From Bacteroidetes bacterium UBA1947 (GTDB lineage Bacteria; Bacteroidota; Bacteroidia; Chitinophagales; Chitinophagaceae): 64,000 bases of DNA. A program made the translations under genes and the position numbers. How positions within the stretch are numbered: position 1 is the first letter of the stretch; every line of letters begins with the position of its first letter. Location: assembly GCA_002336915.1 (NCBI GenBank), contig DDET01000045.1, positions 39,188-103,187 of the forward strand, read 5' to 3'. Below the pieces are notes generated by a model. That model worked only from the letters and a program-made list of their open reading frames with translations, made no database searches and was not told where the DNA came from. This document shows, piece by piece, positions 1 to 8,725 of this stretch.

Positions 1-54
1 TTCTACTATAGCGCCTTCGGTAAGTTTCACGGGGCTGCTTGTCATTGTTTCCAT
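1..54 (-). CDS. 5' end of a gene cut by the window edge, possibly a HesB/IscA-type Fe-S carrier
   Basis: Only the first 18 codons are present, read leftwards from an ATG at position 54; a second in-frame ATG at 45 is an equally good start. The peptide begins METMTSSPVKLTEGAIVE. The run VKLTEGAIVE resembles the start of A-type iron-sulfur carrier proteins of Bacteroidota, but 18 residues cannot decide it and the diagnostic cysteines would lie outside the window. It is divergent from frr, so the AT-rich stretch 55-190 holds both promoters. Confidence 0.35.
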   Translation of the reverse strand, partial: METMTSSPVKLTEGAIVE

Positions 55-186
55 CCTGGTTATTGTCTGTATTTATACAAAGTTACCACTATTGAAAGCC
101 TTGTCCAAAAGGCTTTGCCATAGTATTGTTAAACTCTATAAATATATAGACAATAATTGGTATAAAATATGTTAAAGAACATTTTT

Positions 187-194
187 TACATTTG
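187..194 (+). promoter_or_regulatory. Putative Bacteroidota -7 box for frr (TACATTTG)
   Basis: TACATTTG matches the Bacteroidota -7 consensus TAnnTTTG and ends 21 bases before the ATG at 216. This placement argues against the in-frame TTG at 192, which would lie within the promoter. A -33 TTTG at good spacing is not clear. Confidence 0.5.
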
Positions 195-215
195 CGGACT
201 GCAAATATTTTTTTC

Positions 216-779
216 ATGACAGAGGCATTGGACAACATAATAGACGATACGGCATCGCATATGAAAAAAGCGATAAGCCACCTTGAAGTAGAACTTACTA
301 AGATACGCGCCGGTAAGGCAACGCCGCAAATCGTGGATGGCATACACGTGGATTACTATGGTAACCCCACTCCTTTAAATCAGGTGGCCAACGTAACCGT
401 TGCCGATGCCCGCACACTGGCCATACAGCCTTGGGAAAAGCAAATGCTGGGTGCGATAGAGAAAGCCATAATAGCCGCCAACATTGGCCTTAACCCCCAG
501 AACGACGGTAACTTCATCCGCCTGTTCATACCCCCGCTTACTGAAGAGCGCCGTAAAGAGCTCGTAAAAAGGGTAAATGGGGAAGGTGAACATGCTAAGG
601 TAGCCATCCGCAACATACGCCGGGACGCTGTAGAACACGTTAGGAAATTGCAAAAAGATGGCCTGAGCGAAGATGCCGCAAAAGATGCCGAAACCCATAT
701 ACAGGGCATTACAGACAAGCACATAGAACTGGTGGACCAACACCTGAAGGATAAAGACAAAGAGATTATGACCATTTAA
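216..779 (+). CDS. frr: Ribosome recycling factor
   Basis: With EF-G, this cytoplasmic factor splits the post-termination 70S ribosome so the subunits can be reused. The 187-residue product (MTEALDNIIDD...) is the usual RRF length and is recognisable throughout: the N-terminal helix with KIRAGKATPQIVDGI, the domain II beta segment around YYGNPTPLNQVANV, and the C-terminal helices with IRNIRRDAVEHVRK. I chose the ATG at 216 over an in-frame TTG at 192 because it gives the family length and leaves a -7 box upstream. A stem-loop terminator follows directly. Confidence 0.97.
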   Translation: MTEALDNIIDDTASHMKKAISHLEVELTKIRAGKATPQIVDGIHVDYYGNPTPLNQVANVTVADARTLAIQPWEKQMLGAIEKAIIAANIGLNPQNDGNFIRLFIPPLTEERRKELVKRVNGEGEHAKVAIRNIRRDAVEHVRKLQKDGLSEDAAKDAETHIQGITDKHIELVDQHLKDKDKEIMTI

Positions 780-790
780 CCGTAACTTTG

Positions 791-818
791 AAAGGCTCAT
801 GAAAATGAGCTTTTTTTA
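791..818 (+). terminator. Rho-independent terminator after frr
   Basis: A 6-bp stem GCTCAT/ATGAGC (795-800 with 805-810) with a GAAA loop is followed by seven T. An A-tract precedes it. Confidence 0.8.
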
Positions 819-839
819 TTCATATATCTATGATGGCTT

Positions 840-1739
840 ATGAGCGAATTGCATAAGCAAATATTGCTGTTGCTGTCCATTCCCATCTATGCTATTCTGA
901 TACCGCTGGAGCTTGTGCTAAGCCATTTCAGGAACTGGAGGTTTTATAGCTGGAAGGAGACTGCGATAAATGTGTACCTGAACCTGGTGAATGCAGCCAT
1001 AGACCTTTTGCTGCGCGGCCTTGCCCTGTTCGTACTTATATTCTTCTACAAATACCATGCAGTAAATAGCTGGAATCCCATAGCGTACTGGGCTCTGCTC
1101 TTCTTTTGTGAGGATGTACTTTTTTGGCTGGAGCATTATATAGACCATCATAGCCGCCTGTTCTGGGCGGTGCATGTTACCCACCATTCCTCGGAGGAAT
1201 ATAACCTTACCACGGGCTTCCGCTCCTCGGTGTTCATGCCTTTTTACAGGTACCTGTACTTTATACCCCTGGCGCTTATAGGCTTCAGGCCCATTGATAT
1301 ACTGTTCATGTATGCCCTTACGCAAACCTACGGTATCCTGGTGCATACACAGGCCATAAAGAGCCTGCCTAAATGGATAGAGTACATCTTCGTTACCCCA
1401 TCACACCACCGGGTGCACCATGCCAGCAATATCCCCTACCTGGACAAGAATATGGGCATGGTGCTCATTATCTGGGACAGGCTGTTCGGCACCTTCGTAC
1501 CTGAGATGCCGGAAGAACCGGTACGATATGGTCTCACCAAACCGCTCGAAAATCCGCACCACCCGGTGCACATCATATTCCATGAATGGAAAGCAATCGC
1601 GGGTACTTTGAAACGGGATATTCCCTTCAAGGACAAATTCCGCTACTTGTTTAAGGCGCCTGGATGGAGCCATGATAAGAGCAGCCAAACGGCAAAGGAA
1701 ATGCAGGCTGAATGGAACAAAGAGCACAAAGACAAATAG
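840..1739 (+). CDS. Fatty acid hydroxylase/sterol desaturase superfamily membrane protein
   Basis: A 299-residue integral membrane di-iron oxygenase. The three histidine clusters that bind the metal pair in this superfamily are all present: HYIDHH (99-104), HVTHH (112-116) and HHRVHH (189-194). Hydrophobic segments lie around residues 8-28, 45-70, 82-97 and 135-165. The family hydroxylates or desaturates sterols, carotenoids and ether lipids; the long form with a tail after the third cluster resembles alkylglycerol monooxygenase-like members, but the substrate cannot be read from sequence. The gene is monocistronic and its stop is two bases from the stop of the convergent EVE gene. Confidence 0.9.
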   Translation: MSELHKQILLLLSIPIYAILIPLELVLSHFRNWRFYSWKETAINVYLNLVNAAIDLLLRGLALFVLIFFYKYHAVNSWNPIAYWALLFFCEDVLFWLEHYIDHHSRLFWAVHVTHHSSEEYNLTTGFRSSVFMPFYRYLYFIPLALIGFRPIDILFMYALTQTYGILVHTQAIKSLPKWIEYIFVTPSHHRVHHASNIPYLDKNMGMVLIIWDRLFGTFVPEMPEEPVRYGLTKPLENPHHPVHIIFHEWKAIAGTLKRDIPFKDKFRYLFKAPGWSHDKSSQTAKEMQAEWNKEHKDK

Positions 1740-1741
1740 GC

Positions 1742-2152
1742 CTACTTCACACCACCCATCTTCATTATCTTCTTGTACTCTGCAGGCTTTACTGCACCTA
1801 CCGATAAGCGGCCGAGCCTTACAAGGTCCATATCGGCAAATGACGCGTCTGCCTTCAGCTGTTCCAGTGTTACCGGTTTTGGTATTGCTTTAAGGGGTTT
1901 GAGTTCTACCACTACCCAATTCGTGTCTTCTGTTGTGGGGTCCTGGTAAGCTTCTTTAACCACCTCGGCTATGCCTACTATGGCAAGGCCTTCATTGCTG
2001 TGATAGAAAAGCACTTCATCGCCCTTCTTCATGGCGCGCAGGTTGTTCCTTGCAGCATAGTTTCGTACACCGTCCCACATGGTCTTGCCATCTTTTACAA
2101 ACTGGTCCCAGCTATACTTGAACGGTTCTGATTTTACAAGCCAATAATTCAT
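1742..2152 (-). CDS. EVE domain protein
   Basis: A 136-residue single-domain protein beginning MNYWLVKSEPFKYSWDQF, the hallmark opening of EVE domains (thymocyte nuclear protein 1 family). The family has a PUA-like fold, and members bind modified bases in DNA or RNA. Further family signatures are WDGVRNYAARNNLR (residues 26-39) and KGDEVLFYHSN. It probably acts as a reader of modified nucleic acid in the cytoplasm, but the ligand is unknown. It is the last gene of a leftward run behind rnr and the prenyltransferase; the 41-base gap is AT-rich with repeated AATTCAAAA. Confidence 0.93.
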   Translation of the reverse strand: MNYWLVKSEPFKYSWDQFVKDGKTMWDGVRNYAARNNLRAMKKGDEVLFYHSNEGLAIVGIAEVVKEAYQDPTTEDTNWVVVELKPLKAIPKPVTLEQLKADASFADMDLVRLGRLSVGAVKPAEYKKIMKMGGVK

Positions 2153-2193
2153 ATAAATTCAAAAGTAAAATTCAAAATTCAAAAAGCAAGGCA

Positions 2194-3159
2194 TTATTTA
2201 TCACGCTGCAAAAGATAGCTTGCCAGTTCGGTGAGCGACGCTTTTCTTTTACTCATTACCGCTACATCCTCCAGGCAGTCAAAGGCCATTGCTGAGTACT
2301 TTTCCACCGCCTCGCGGCAGGCTTTGTCTGCACCCGTGTCTTTAAATAATTGCAGCATTGCAGGCACCTTTTCTGCGCCATCATGTTGCAGCCAGTCCCT
2401 TATTAGCGCCTGCTGTGCTTCGTTCGCATTTTCCTGTGCCTTAAGCAGCAGGTAAGTTTTCTTATTGGCAATGATGTCTCCGCCATTTTGCTTGCCCAGC
2501 TTGTCTGCTGCACCAAAGGCATCGAGGTAATCGTCCTGCAGTTGGAAGGCTATGCCCAGGTTTTTGCCAAACTCATAAAGCTTGGCTGCATTCCCCTCGG
2601 TAGCGCCGCCCAGCAATGCACCCATCTTAAGGCTGCATGCCAGCAGTACCGAGGTCTTGTTCGTGATCATGTGCAGGTACTCATCTATATGCACATCATC
2701 ACGTTGCTCAAAGTCCATATCCAGTTGCTGGCCTTCGCATACTTCTATTGCCGTCTTGTTGAACAGGTGTAGCACCTGCGGCAGCGATGTCTTGATATTC
2801 GCCAGGCTATCATAAGAGTAGATGCTCAAAACATCGCCACAAAGTATGCCGGCCGTCAGGCCATACTGCTCATGCACGGTTGTCTTACCCCTGCGCAACG
2901 GCGCCTTGTCCATAATATCATCGTGCATCAGGGTAAAATTGTGGAACAACTCTATGCCTGTAGCTGCATGCCATGCATCCTCCCCTATCTCGGCAAAGAG
3001 TTCATTACCCATCAGGCAGAGCACTGGCCTTATGCGTTTACCGCCTATTTGCAGCAGGTAGCGGCAGGGATCATATAAAGTTCCCGGTTTCTCAGGAAAA
3101 GGTAATGTTGTAGTAAATCTTTCTTCGAATAATTGGATAAGCTCTGTAAATGAGTGCAT
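2194..3159 (-). CDS. Short-chain polyprenyl diphosphate synthase (FPP/GGPP synthase family)
   Basis: A 321-residue isoprenyl diphosphate synthase that condenses isopentenyl diphosphate onto an allylic primer. Both aspartate-rich motifs are intact: DDIMD at residues 80-84, followed by the RRGKTTVH block, and DDYLD at 209-213. GGKRIRP (39-45) is the conserved diphosphate-binding segment. The first motif lacks the two-residue insertion seen in E. coli IspA-type enzymes. Farnesyl or geranylgeranyl chain length cannot be fixed here. Its start lies three bases after the rnr stop, so the two are probably cotranscribed. Confidence 0.93.
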   Translation of the reverse strand: MHSFTELIQLFEERFTTTLPFPEKPGTLYDPCRYLLQIGGKRIRPVLCLMGNELFAEIGEDAWHAATGIELFHNFTLMHDDIMDKAPLRRGKTTVHEQYGLTAGILCGDVLSIYSYDSLANIKTSLPQVLHLFNKTAIEVCEGQQLDMDFEQRDDVHIDEYLHMITNKTSVLLACSLKMGALLGGATEGNAAKLYEFGKNLGIAFQLQDDYLDAFGAADKLGKQNGGDIIANKKTYLLLKAQENANEAQQALIRDWLQHDGAEKVPAMLQLFKDTGADKACREAVEKYSAMAFDCLEDVAVMSKRKASLTELASYLLQRDK

Positions 3160-3162
3160 GAA

Positions 3163-5214
3163 TTACCTTTTACGTTTCTTATTTTGCTTAGCGGGATGCG
3201 GGCTTCTTTTCTCAGGGCGGTTATTTACTATCCTGTTCTTTCTGGTTGGTTGTCCTGCTACCACCAGCGAATAATCTATCTGTCGTTTTTCAAGATTGGC
3301 AGAAACTACCCTTACAGTTACCTTATCGCCCATACCAAAGCGCAGGCCCGTATAGCGGCCCACCAGTGCGTATTCACCCTCTTTCAGTTCAAAGTCATCT
3401 ATATCCGCAAGGTCGGTTATCGATACCATGCCCTCGCATTTATGCGCCACGGTCTCGGCCCAGAAACCAAAGCCTGACACACCACTTACTATGGCCTCAA
3501 ACTCTTCACCCACAAAGGCCTGCATATACTCTACCTGCTTGTACTTGTTGGCGCTGCGCTCTGCTTCCATAGCACGGCGCTCCTGGTCTGAGCAGTGGCG
3601 GCACAGCATCTCCAGGTGCTTTATGGGTTTTATATCACCATCCAGGCATTCCTGTAGTATGCGGTGCACCAATACATCGGGGTAACGGCGTATGGGCGAT
3701 GTGAAATGGCAATAGTTATCAAAGCCTAGTCCGTAGTGGCCAATGTTATCGGTAGTGTACACCGCCTTGGCCATGGTACGTATGCCAAGGGTCTCCAGCA
3801 CATGTTGTTCGGGCTTGCCTTGAACCATTTTCAGCATTTCATTGAACGACTTTGCAATTTCGGCAGGCGTGCTCAGGTTGAACTTAACGCCAAACCTGCC
3901 AGCGAACATCGTAAACATTTTCAGCTTGTCCTCGTCGGGTACATCATGTACCCGGTAAGGGAATGGAACAGGCTTGCCTTTTACTTCTATGCCCGATACA
4001 TATTCAGCCACAGTGCGGTTAGCCAGCAGCATGAATTCCTCTACCAGCTGGTGTGCAGCCTTACTTTCTTTTATCACTATGCCTATAGGCCTGCCCGCTT
4101 CATCCAGTTGGAAGCGTACCTCCTGCGATGAGAAGTTGATAGCACCTTTTTTAAAGCGGTCTTTCCTCAGGTTTTGCGCTATTTCATTCAGCAGGTGCAT
4201 CTCTTCTGCATGGTCACCCTCGGCGCCTTCTATTATTTCCTGTGCATCTTCGTAGGTGAACCTGCGGTCCGAATTGATCACCGTTCTGCCCAGCCAGTAG
4301 TCCTTTACCTTGCCGGTCTTATTGATCGTGAAGATGGCCGAAAAGGTATACTTCTCCTCATGCGGCCTCAGCGAGCACAGCCCGTTCGACAGGCGCTCCG
4401 GCAGCATAGGCAGTACCCTGTCGGGCAGGTACACACTGGTGGCCCTGTTATAGGCTTCCTTGTCCAGTTCGGAGCCCGCTTCTATATAGTGGCTCACATC
4501 CGCTATATGCACACCTACTTCATACCAACCCTCTTTCAGTTTTTTTACCGATATCGCATCATCAAAATCTTTAGCATCTACGGGGTCTATGGTGAAGGTC
4601 AGCGTATCGCGCATGTCCTTGCGTTTCTTTATGTCCGCTTTGTTTACGCCTTCGGGGTAGCGGGCTGCTTCTTCCAGCACATCGTCGGGGAAGGAAAGCG
4701 GGAAGCCGCTTTCCGCAAGTATACCCTGCATGGCTATCTCGTTCACACTCTCATGTGTCAGTACACTTACTATCTCACCTATGGGGTTTTTGGTTTTGCC
4801 GGTCCACTCCACTATCCGGCCCATCACATGGTCCCCATGCTTGGCACCGTTCAGCAGGTGCAGGGGGATGTAAATATCCAGCGGCATTTTTTCACTGTCC
4901 GTTATCAGGAATGCAAAATGCGGGTGCACCTCCAGCCTGCCGGCGAAGTCGTTCTGTTTCCTCCTTGTCACTTCGATGATCACACCCTCCATGCGGCTGC
5001 CGGCTTTCTTGCCATGACCCGCCACTTCTACCTTCACCTCGTCACCGTTCAGGGCATTGCGTATCTGGTCTCTTTTCACCATCACATCCTGCTCCAGTCC
5101 CTCCACGGTCACGAAGCCCATACCACTCCTTGTTATTTCCAGCCGGCCTTTATAGATGTTCTTGCCGCTGCTGTCCACTTTCTTCTTGTCCGATGCTTTA
5201 TGTTTTTTTGGCAT
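3163..5214 (-). CDS. rnr: Ribonuclease R
   Basis: A 683-residue 3'-to-5' exoribonuclease of the RNase II/RNB family that degrades structured RNA. Domain order is: lysine-rich start, cold-shock RNA-binding domains (about 20-165), an RNB catalytic domain opening with TIDPVDAKDFDDAIS (208-222, carrying the metal-binding aspartates), then a C-terminal S1 domain (about 575-655) and a basic tail rich in K and R. I start at MPKKHKASDK (ATG at 5214); an upstream in-frame start would add 16 atypical residues. It heads a leftward operon with the polyprenyl synthase. Confidence 0.96.
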   Translation of the reverse strand: MPKKHKASDKKKVDSSGKNIYKGRLEITRSGMGFVTVEGLEQDVMVKRDQIRNALNGDEVKVEVAGHGKKAGSRMEGVIIEVTRRKQNDFAGRLEVHPHFAFLITDSEKMPLDIYIPLHLLNGAKHGDHVMGRIVEWTGKTKNPIGEIVSVLTHESVNEIAMQGILAESGFPLSFPDDVLEEAARYPEGVNKADIKKRKDMRDTLTFTIDPVDAKDFDDAISVKKLKEGWYEVGVHIADVSHYIEAGSELDKEAYNRATSVYLPDRVLPMLPERLSNGLCSLRPHEEKYTFSAIFTINKTGKVKDYWLGRTVINSDRRFTYEDAQEIIEGAEGDHAEEMHLLNEIAQNLRKDRFKKGAINFSSQEVRFQLDEAGRPIGIVIKESKAAHQLVEEFMLLANRTVAEYVSGIEVKGKPVPFPYRVHDVPDEDKLKMFTMFAGRFGVKFNLSTPAEIAKSFNEMLKMVQGKPEQHVLETLGIRTMAKAVYTTDNIGHYGLGFDNYCHFTSPIRRYPDVLVHRILQECLDGDIKPIKHLEMLCRHCSDQERRAMEAERSANKYKQVEYMQAFVGEEFEAIVSGVSGFGFWAETVAHKCEGMVSITDLADIDDFELKEGEYALVGRYTGLRFGMGDKVTVRVVSANLEKRQIDYSLVVAGQPTRKNRIVNNRPEKRSPHPAKQNKKRKR

Positions 5215-5487
5215 AACGTATAATACCCTATAAAGATAATACCTCTCAACCACGATTTGCATGTACCTGGTAAAAAAGCTCCCCCTGCTCGCTGGCCCTA
5301 TAATCGCAGGAAGGCGAGCCTGTCCTTGCAGCTTTCAGGAATCGATCGCTCTTACAGACTCTTTTTAATTGGAAATTACAATTATTATCATACCTGACTC
5401 ATGATTAAAATCAATAATTAGTATGACTTATATCATGTGAAAATTGTAGTTAAGAAAATAGGTTTGTTTTTATAAACGACCAAGCTT

Positions 5488-5619
5488 ATGCCACACGCTT
5501 TAGAAAACGAAATGCTTAACATCCTGCTTGCAGATGACGATGCGGACGAAAGGTACTTCTTTGCAATTGCACTCAATGAGTTACTATTTGGAAAACCTGA
5601 ATTATATAAGGCTTATTGA
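5488..5619 (+). pseudogene. Truncated CheY-like response regulator (N-terminal 43 codons only)
   Basis: From the ATG at 5488 the frame reads 43 residues to TGA at 5617. Residues 10-31 (LNILLADDDADERYFFAIAL and following) match the first beta strand and acidic pocket of receiver domains, including the DDD cluster. Receiver domains need about 120 residues with a phospho-aspartate near 55 and a lysine near 105. Here the similarity stops after about 35 residues and I find no continuation in any frame before the next gene at 5685. It looks like a decayed or deleted gene. Confidence 0.7.
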
Positions 5620-5684
5620 TGCTTGTGTAATGTACGTTTCAAAGAAAACACAAACATCATTGTTTATTGCAAAAATCTACAAAA

Positions 5685-6185
5685 ATGGCAAATCAAACTC
5701 AAAAAACAATCGGCTTACTTGGCGTACTTAACGACTTGGTAAGAATACACGATGATCGCATTGCAGCTTACAGGCAGGTACTTTCGCAATCGGAAAAGGT
5801 CGATTTAGGCCTGCGTAATGAGATAAATAAAATAATCTCCGATGGTGAATACTGCAAACAACAGCTATTACAAAAGATTAAGCCGTTAACCGGCAACGAT
5901 GCGAACGGGTCCCAAAATCATAGCAAAATATATGACGCATGGAGAGATCTCAAAACAGCCTTACCCGGCATTGCACAGAAATCATTAATTGATTGCAGCC
6001 TGTATAATGAAACCATAGCCTTGTATGCTTTTGAAGCCGCGCTGGATAAAAACGTGGAGATGGATGAAGAAACCCGGCAATTGATCGAGAAACAGGAAGC
6101 TGAATTGAAAGAAATAAAAGATGAAATTAAAAAGTACAAAAGGCATACCGCTTTTAATTACAATAGGTCCCTGCAGTTTACATAG
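5685..6185 (+). CDS. DUF2383 (PA2169-type) four-helix-bundle protein
   Basis: A 166-residue, all-helical protein. The N-terminal part, IGLLGVLNDLVRIHDDRIAAY, and the later YNETIALYAFEAAL are the two halves of the DUF2383 ferritin-like bundle. No clear di-iron ligand set (ExxH pairs) is visible, so iron binding should not be assumed. Members are often associated with stress responses, but the function is unknown. I start at ATG 5685 (MANQTQKT) rather than an upstream in-frame TTG at 5667. The C-terminus is a charged helix of alternating E and K, possibly coiled coil. Confidence 0.8.
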   Translation: MANQTQKTIGLLGVLNDLVRIHDDRIAAYRQVLSQSEKVDLGLRNEINKIISDGEYCKQQLLQKIKPLTGNDANGSQNHSKIYDAWRDLKTALPGIAQKSLIDCSLYNETIALYAFEAALDKNVEMDEETRQLIEKQEAELKEIKDEIKKYKRHTAFNYNRSLQFT

Positions 6186-6310
6186 ATAGGGGCTTTGTAA
6201 TAGGCGGGGGCATTAACGGATATCATACAAGGTATTGACGCCTGTCATCGAATTTCATTCAGCAAGCCTATGGCATTGCATTATAATTTCAACATTAAAA
6301 CCACTGCCTT

Positions 6311-6682
6311 ATGGACACCAAAAAACTCGAAGGATTACCAAAGCAGGGAGGCGAGATAGACAAAAGCAAAGCGCACATCATAGTAGAGCTTATCGAGTAT
6401 GAACACAATGAAGTGGTAAGCAAGTCTATCATGAAAAAGGCCACAGGTTCTATCGATGCTATAGCTTTTGATACAGGAGAAGGGCTGAACGAAAAAACTT
6501 CCCCCTTCGACACTTACCTCCAGGTTATCGATGGTAGTGCTGTTATTGTCGTCAACGGCACCGCTACCAGGTTGGATGTGGGTCAGGGCATTATGATACC
6601 CGCTGGCCAGCCAAGCCACGTAGAACCTAACGGACGTTTTAAGTTATTATTAACCGTCATAAAAAGTGGGCACGAGGGCTGA
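6311..6682 (+). CDS. Cupin-domain protein
   Basis: A 123-residue single cupin barrel. The second cupin motif is readable as IMIPAGQPSHVEPNGRFKLLLTV near the C-terminus, and the first half has DTYLQVIDGSAVIVVNG. The metal-binding histidines of motif 1 are not evident; SPFDTY stands where HxH would be, so this may be a non-metal cupin. Such small cupins are common in Bacteroidota with unknown ligand. A decayed copy of its 3' end occurs at 45681-45731. Confidence 0.85.
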   Translation: MDTKKLEGLPKQGGEIDKSKAHIIVELIEYEHNEVVSKSIMKKATGSIDAIAFDTGEGLNEKTSPFDTYLQVIDGSAVIVVNGTATRLDVGQGIMIPAGQPSHVEPNGRFKLLLTVIKSGHEG

Positions 6683-6779
6683 TGCCGTCCTACTTTGTGT
6701 TATGCAAATGGCATACGCTGGCCTTGGTTGAAAGCTCATTTGATTGTCCATTGATGCATCCCGGTTTGTAGCCCGGCAG

Positions 6780-7375
6780 CACACATAATCAATTATAATT
6801 TTATGACTTCTTATCCACAATATTTGGAGCACCCCCTCCCCATTTCGTAACTTGCTTTGTTGCCTGAATTTTTCAGCTCCCCGCTCTATTTTCAAAGAGG
6901 GGGTGGACTGATTCAGACAAAAAGTATCCTTTCCTTTCAATGAATCAGGCTGGGGTGATTAGTTCTTTGAAATGTAGCGTAGCGGAATCCCGATTTTTCA
7001 TCGGGACGACTGTAATGAGTCCCGCCTTTTCAGCGGGATGTAGTAAAATGATGACTTGATTTCAAGGTCTTGATGACATTACGAAAAATAGTTATTTCCC
7101 TTTTTTCTCCGAAAGGGAAATAAAAACGAGAAATAATTATTTCTGCGTATATGGCAATACCAACAAACCTTTCCGGCGATTATGACAAAAAAAGAGGAAA
7201 TAACTATCTTCTACCCAAAAACAGGAAATAATTATTTTTTCTAATTCATCAATTGGAACTGGATCGGCAAAAAGCGGAACCAAATCGGAAGTACTATTCA
7301 CATTAATTGAGCGATACAAGATATTGACAGCCAACAAACAAACTAAAATTTTGTGGATAACCCACTTCCGATTCT
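6780..7375. repeat. Dispersed inverted-repeat element, copy A (partner at about 43307-43870)
   Basis: This gene-free stretch is homologous over nearly its whole length to 43307-43870, with blocks in the same order. The outer arms form a 15-bp inverted repeat matching at 14 positions: TTATCCACAATATTT (6811-6825) and the complement of TTATCCACAAAATTT (7346-7360). Inside are a TCCCGAT/ATCGGGA hairpin (6988-6994 with 7000-7006), a TTATTTCCC/GGGAAATAA hairpin near 7092-7122, and the palindrome GAAATAATTATTTC (7130-7143). Copy A has about 70 extra bases near 6860-6950 relative to copy B. It ends about 10 bases from the lpxK stop. A MITE-like non-autonomous element or a conserved structured 3' region are both possible. 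Confidence 0.75.
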
Positions 7376-7383
7376 AAAAAAAA

Positions 7384-8523
7384 TTACGAACCGGAAATTT
7401 CGCCTCCCGGTGTAGATGGCCCGTTCATGAATTCATTATTCTCCGCCACCACCTTTTCCACGTATGCATTAACGATGCTATCAAACTCAGTACCCTGGCC
7501 AAAGAGCACAGACACCGCAATCGGCAGTACCACTATTTGGGTACCCCAGTCTTTTAGCTTTTCGCTGTGTACCAGCAGGCGGGCCGCATCTTTCTCGGTG
7601 GTCACCATTACCTTGCCTGGGGCATCCCAGTTGGCATAGGCCTCTTTCATCTCCTCCAGGTCCTTACTCAGGAAATAGTGATGGTCGGCATAAGAGAGCA
7701 CATGTACCTTATCACAGATACCCTCCAGGTGGGCTATCATTGGTCCCGGCTTGGCTATGCCGCAAACCAATACTGCATTACGGCCATTGAGCGGTATGGG
7801 CGCTTTTGAGAAGAAATCGTAGGGCGTATCGTAACGTATGCCGGTGAAGAATACTTTTTGATGCGGCAAAGGCTGTATATGCTGCAGCATAGCATCAGCG
7901 GTGCTGCGCTCCATATTCATAGGGCATTTGGAAACGATGATCACATCGGCACGCTTATAAGCATTGCGGCTTTCGCGCAGAGTGCCGAAGGGCAGTATAT
8001 GATCGGTATAGAATGGCTTTGAGTAGTCGGTAATAAGGATATTGAGCCCTGCCTTTACCGAGCGGTGCTGGTATGCATCGTCCAGCAATATTACCTCTAC
8101 ATCAGGCCTGGCACGCAGTAGTTCGGGTATCCCCGTCATCCGTTCCTCAGCAACACTTACCACCAGCTCCGGGAACTTCATATAGTACTGCATAGGCTCA
8201 TCGCCTATCCTGATAGCATTGGTTTGCGGGTCGGCCAGTAAAAAACCCTGCGTGCGGCGTTTGTAGCCCCGGCTCATGGTAGCAACCCTATAGCGGTATT
8301 GCAGCAATCTTACCAGGTGCTCCACATGCGGGGTTTTTCCTGTGCCGCCTACTGAGAGGTTGCCTACGGTAATGACGGGCAGGCTAAATTCTATAGAAGA
8401 GGAAAAACCAGCATCGTACAACTTATTGCGCAGCCACATGATAGCCCCATATATAATGGCAAGGGGGTACAGGAAAATTCGGACTATGGAAAATACATGG
8501 TATAAAACGTTTCGCTGGCTCAT
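7384..8523 (-). CDS. lpxK: Tetraacyldisaccharide 4'-kinase (lipid A biosynthesis)
   Basis: LpxK phosphorylates the 4' position of the lipid A disaccharide at the cytoplasmic face of the inner membrane. The 379-residue protein has a hydrophobic N-terminal anchor (about 10-30), the P-loop VGNLSVGGTGKTP (53-65), RGYKR shortly after, and LLDDAYQHR (the family's DDxxQHR site). The C-terminal tail after about residue 360 is short and unconserved. It is transcribed leftwards, alone, and the inverted-repeat element copy A lies right behind its stop. Confidence 0.95.
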   Translation of the reverse strand: MSQRNVLYHVFSIVRIFLYPLAIIYGAIMWLRNKLYDAGFSSSIEFSLPVITVGNLSVGGTGKTPHVEHLVRLLQYRYRVATMSRGYKRRTQGFLLADPQTNAIRIGDEPMQYYMKFPELVVSVAEERMTGIPELLRARPDVEVILLDDAYQHRSVKAGLNILITDYSKPFYTDHILPFGTLRESRNAYKRADVIIVSKCPMNMERSTADAMLQHIQPLPHQKVFFTGIRYDTPYDFFSKAPIPLNGRNAVLVCGIAKPGPMIAHLEGICDKVHVLSYADHHYFLSKDLEEMKEAYANWDAPGKVMVTTEKDAARLLVHSEKLKDWGTQIVVLPIAVSVLFGQGTEFDSIVNAYVEKVVAENNEFMNGPSTPGGEISGS

Positions 8524-8725
8524 TTTTGTGCTTAGGATCCTAAAACCCGTTTGGTATTTTTATTATTGTCCCGGCCAATACATATATCTTCGTCAACATA
8601 TAGATGGGTCGGGCCCCGATATTTCAGGAGTTTCTTATTGCAGCGTAAATGTAGGAAATGTATCTAACATGCATTTTGGCACAAAAAATGTGCATTCACA
8701 ATTAAAAATCTAACACTAAATACTA

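Noticed and set aside
4174..5223. A 349-codon open frame on the plus strand opposite rnr
   Set aside because: It lies entirely antisense to a well-recognised RNase R and its translation is rich in H, Y, V and F runs typical of the mirror of a real gene; no family resemblance.
5269..5345. GC-rich stretch upstream of rnr as a repeat or RNA gene
   Set aside because: Some short complementary words, but no consistent stem and no second copy seen in the window.
7137..7337. A 66-codon frame inside the repeat element copy A
   Set aside because: Only part of it is shared with copy B, and the changes between the copies do not look like those of a conserved protein. Kept as a finding, not as a gene.
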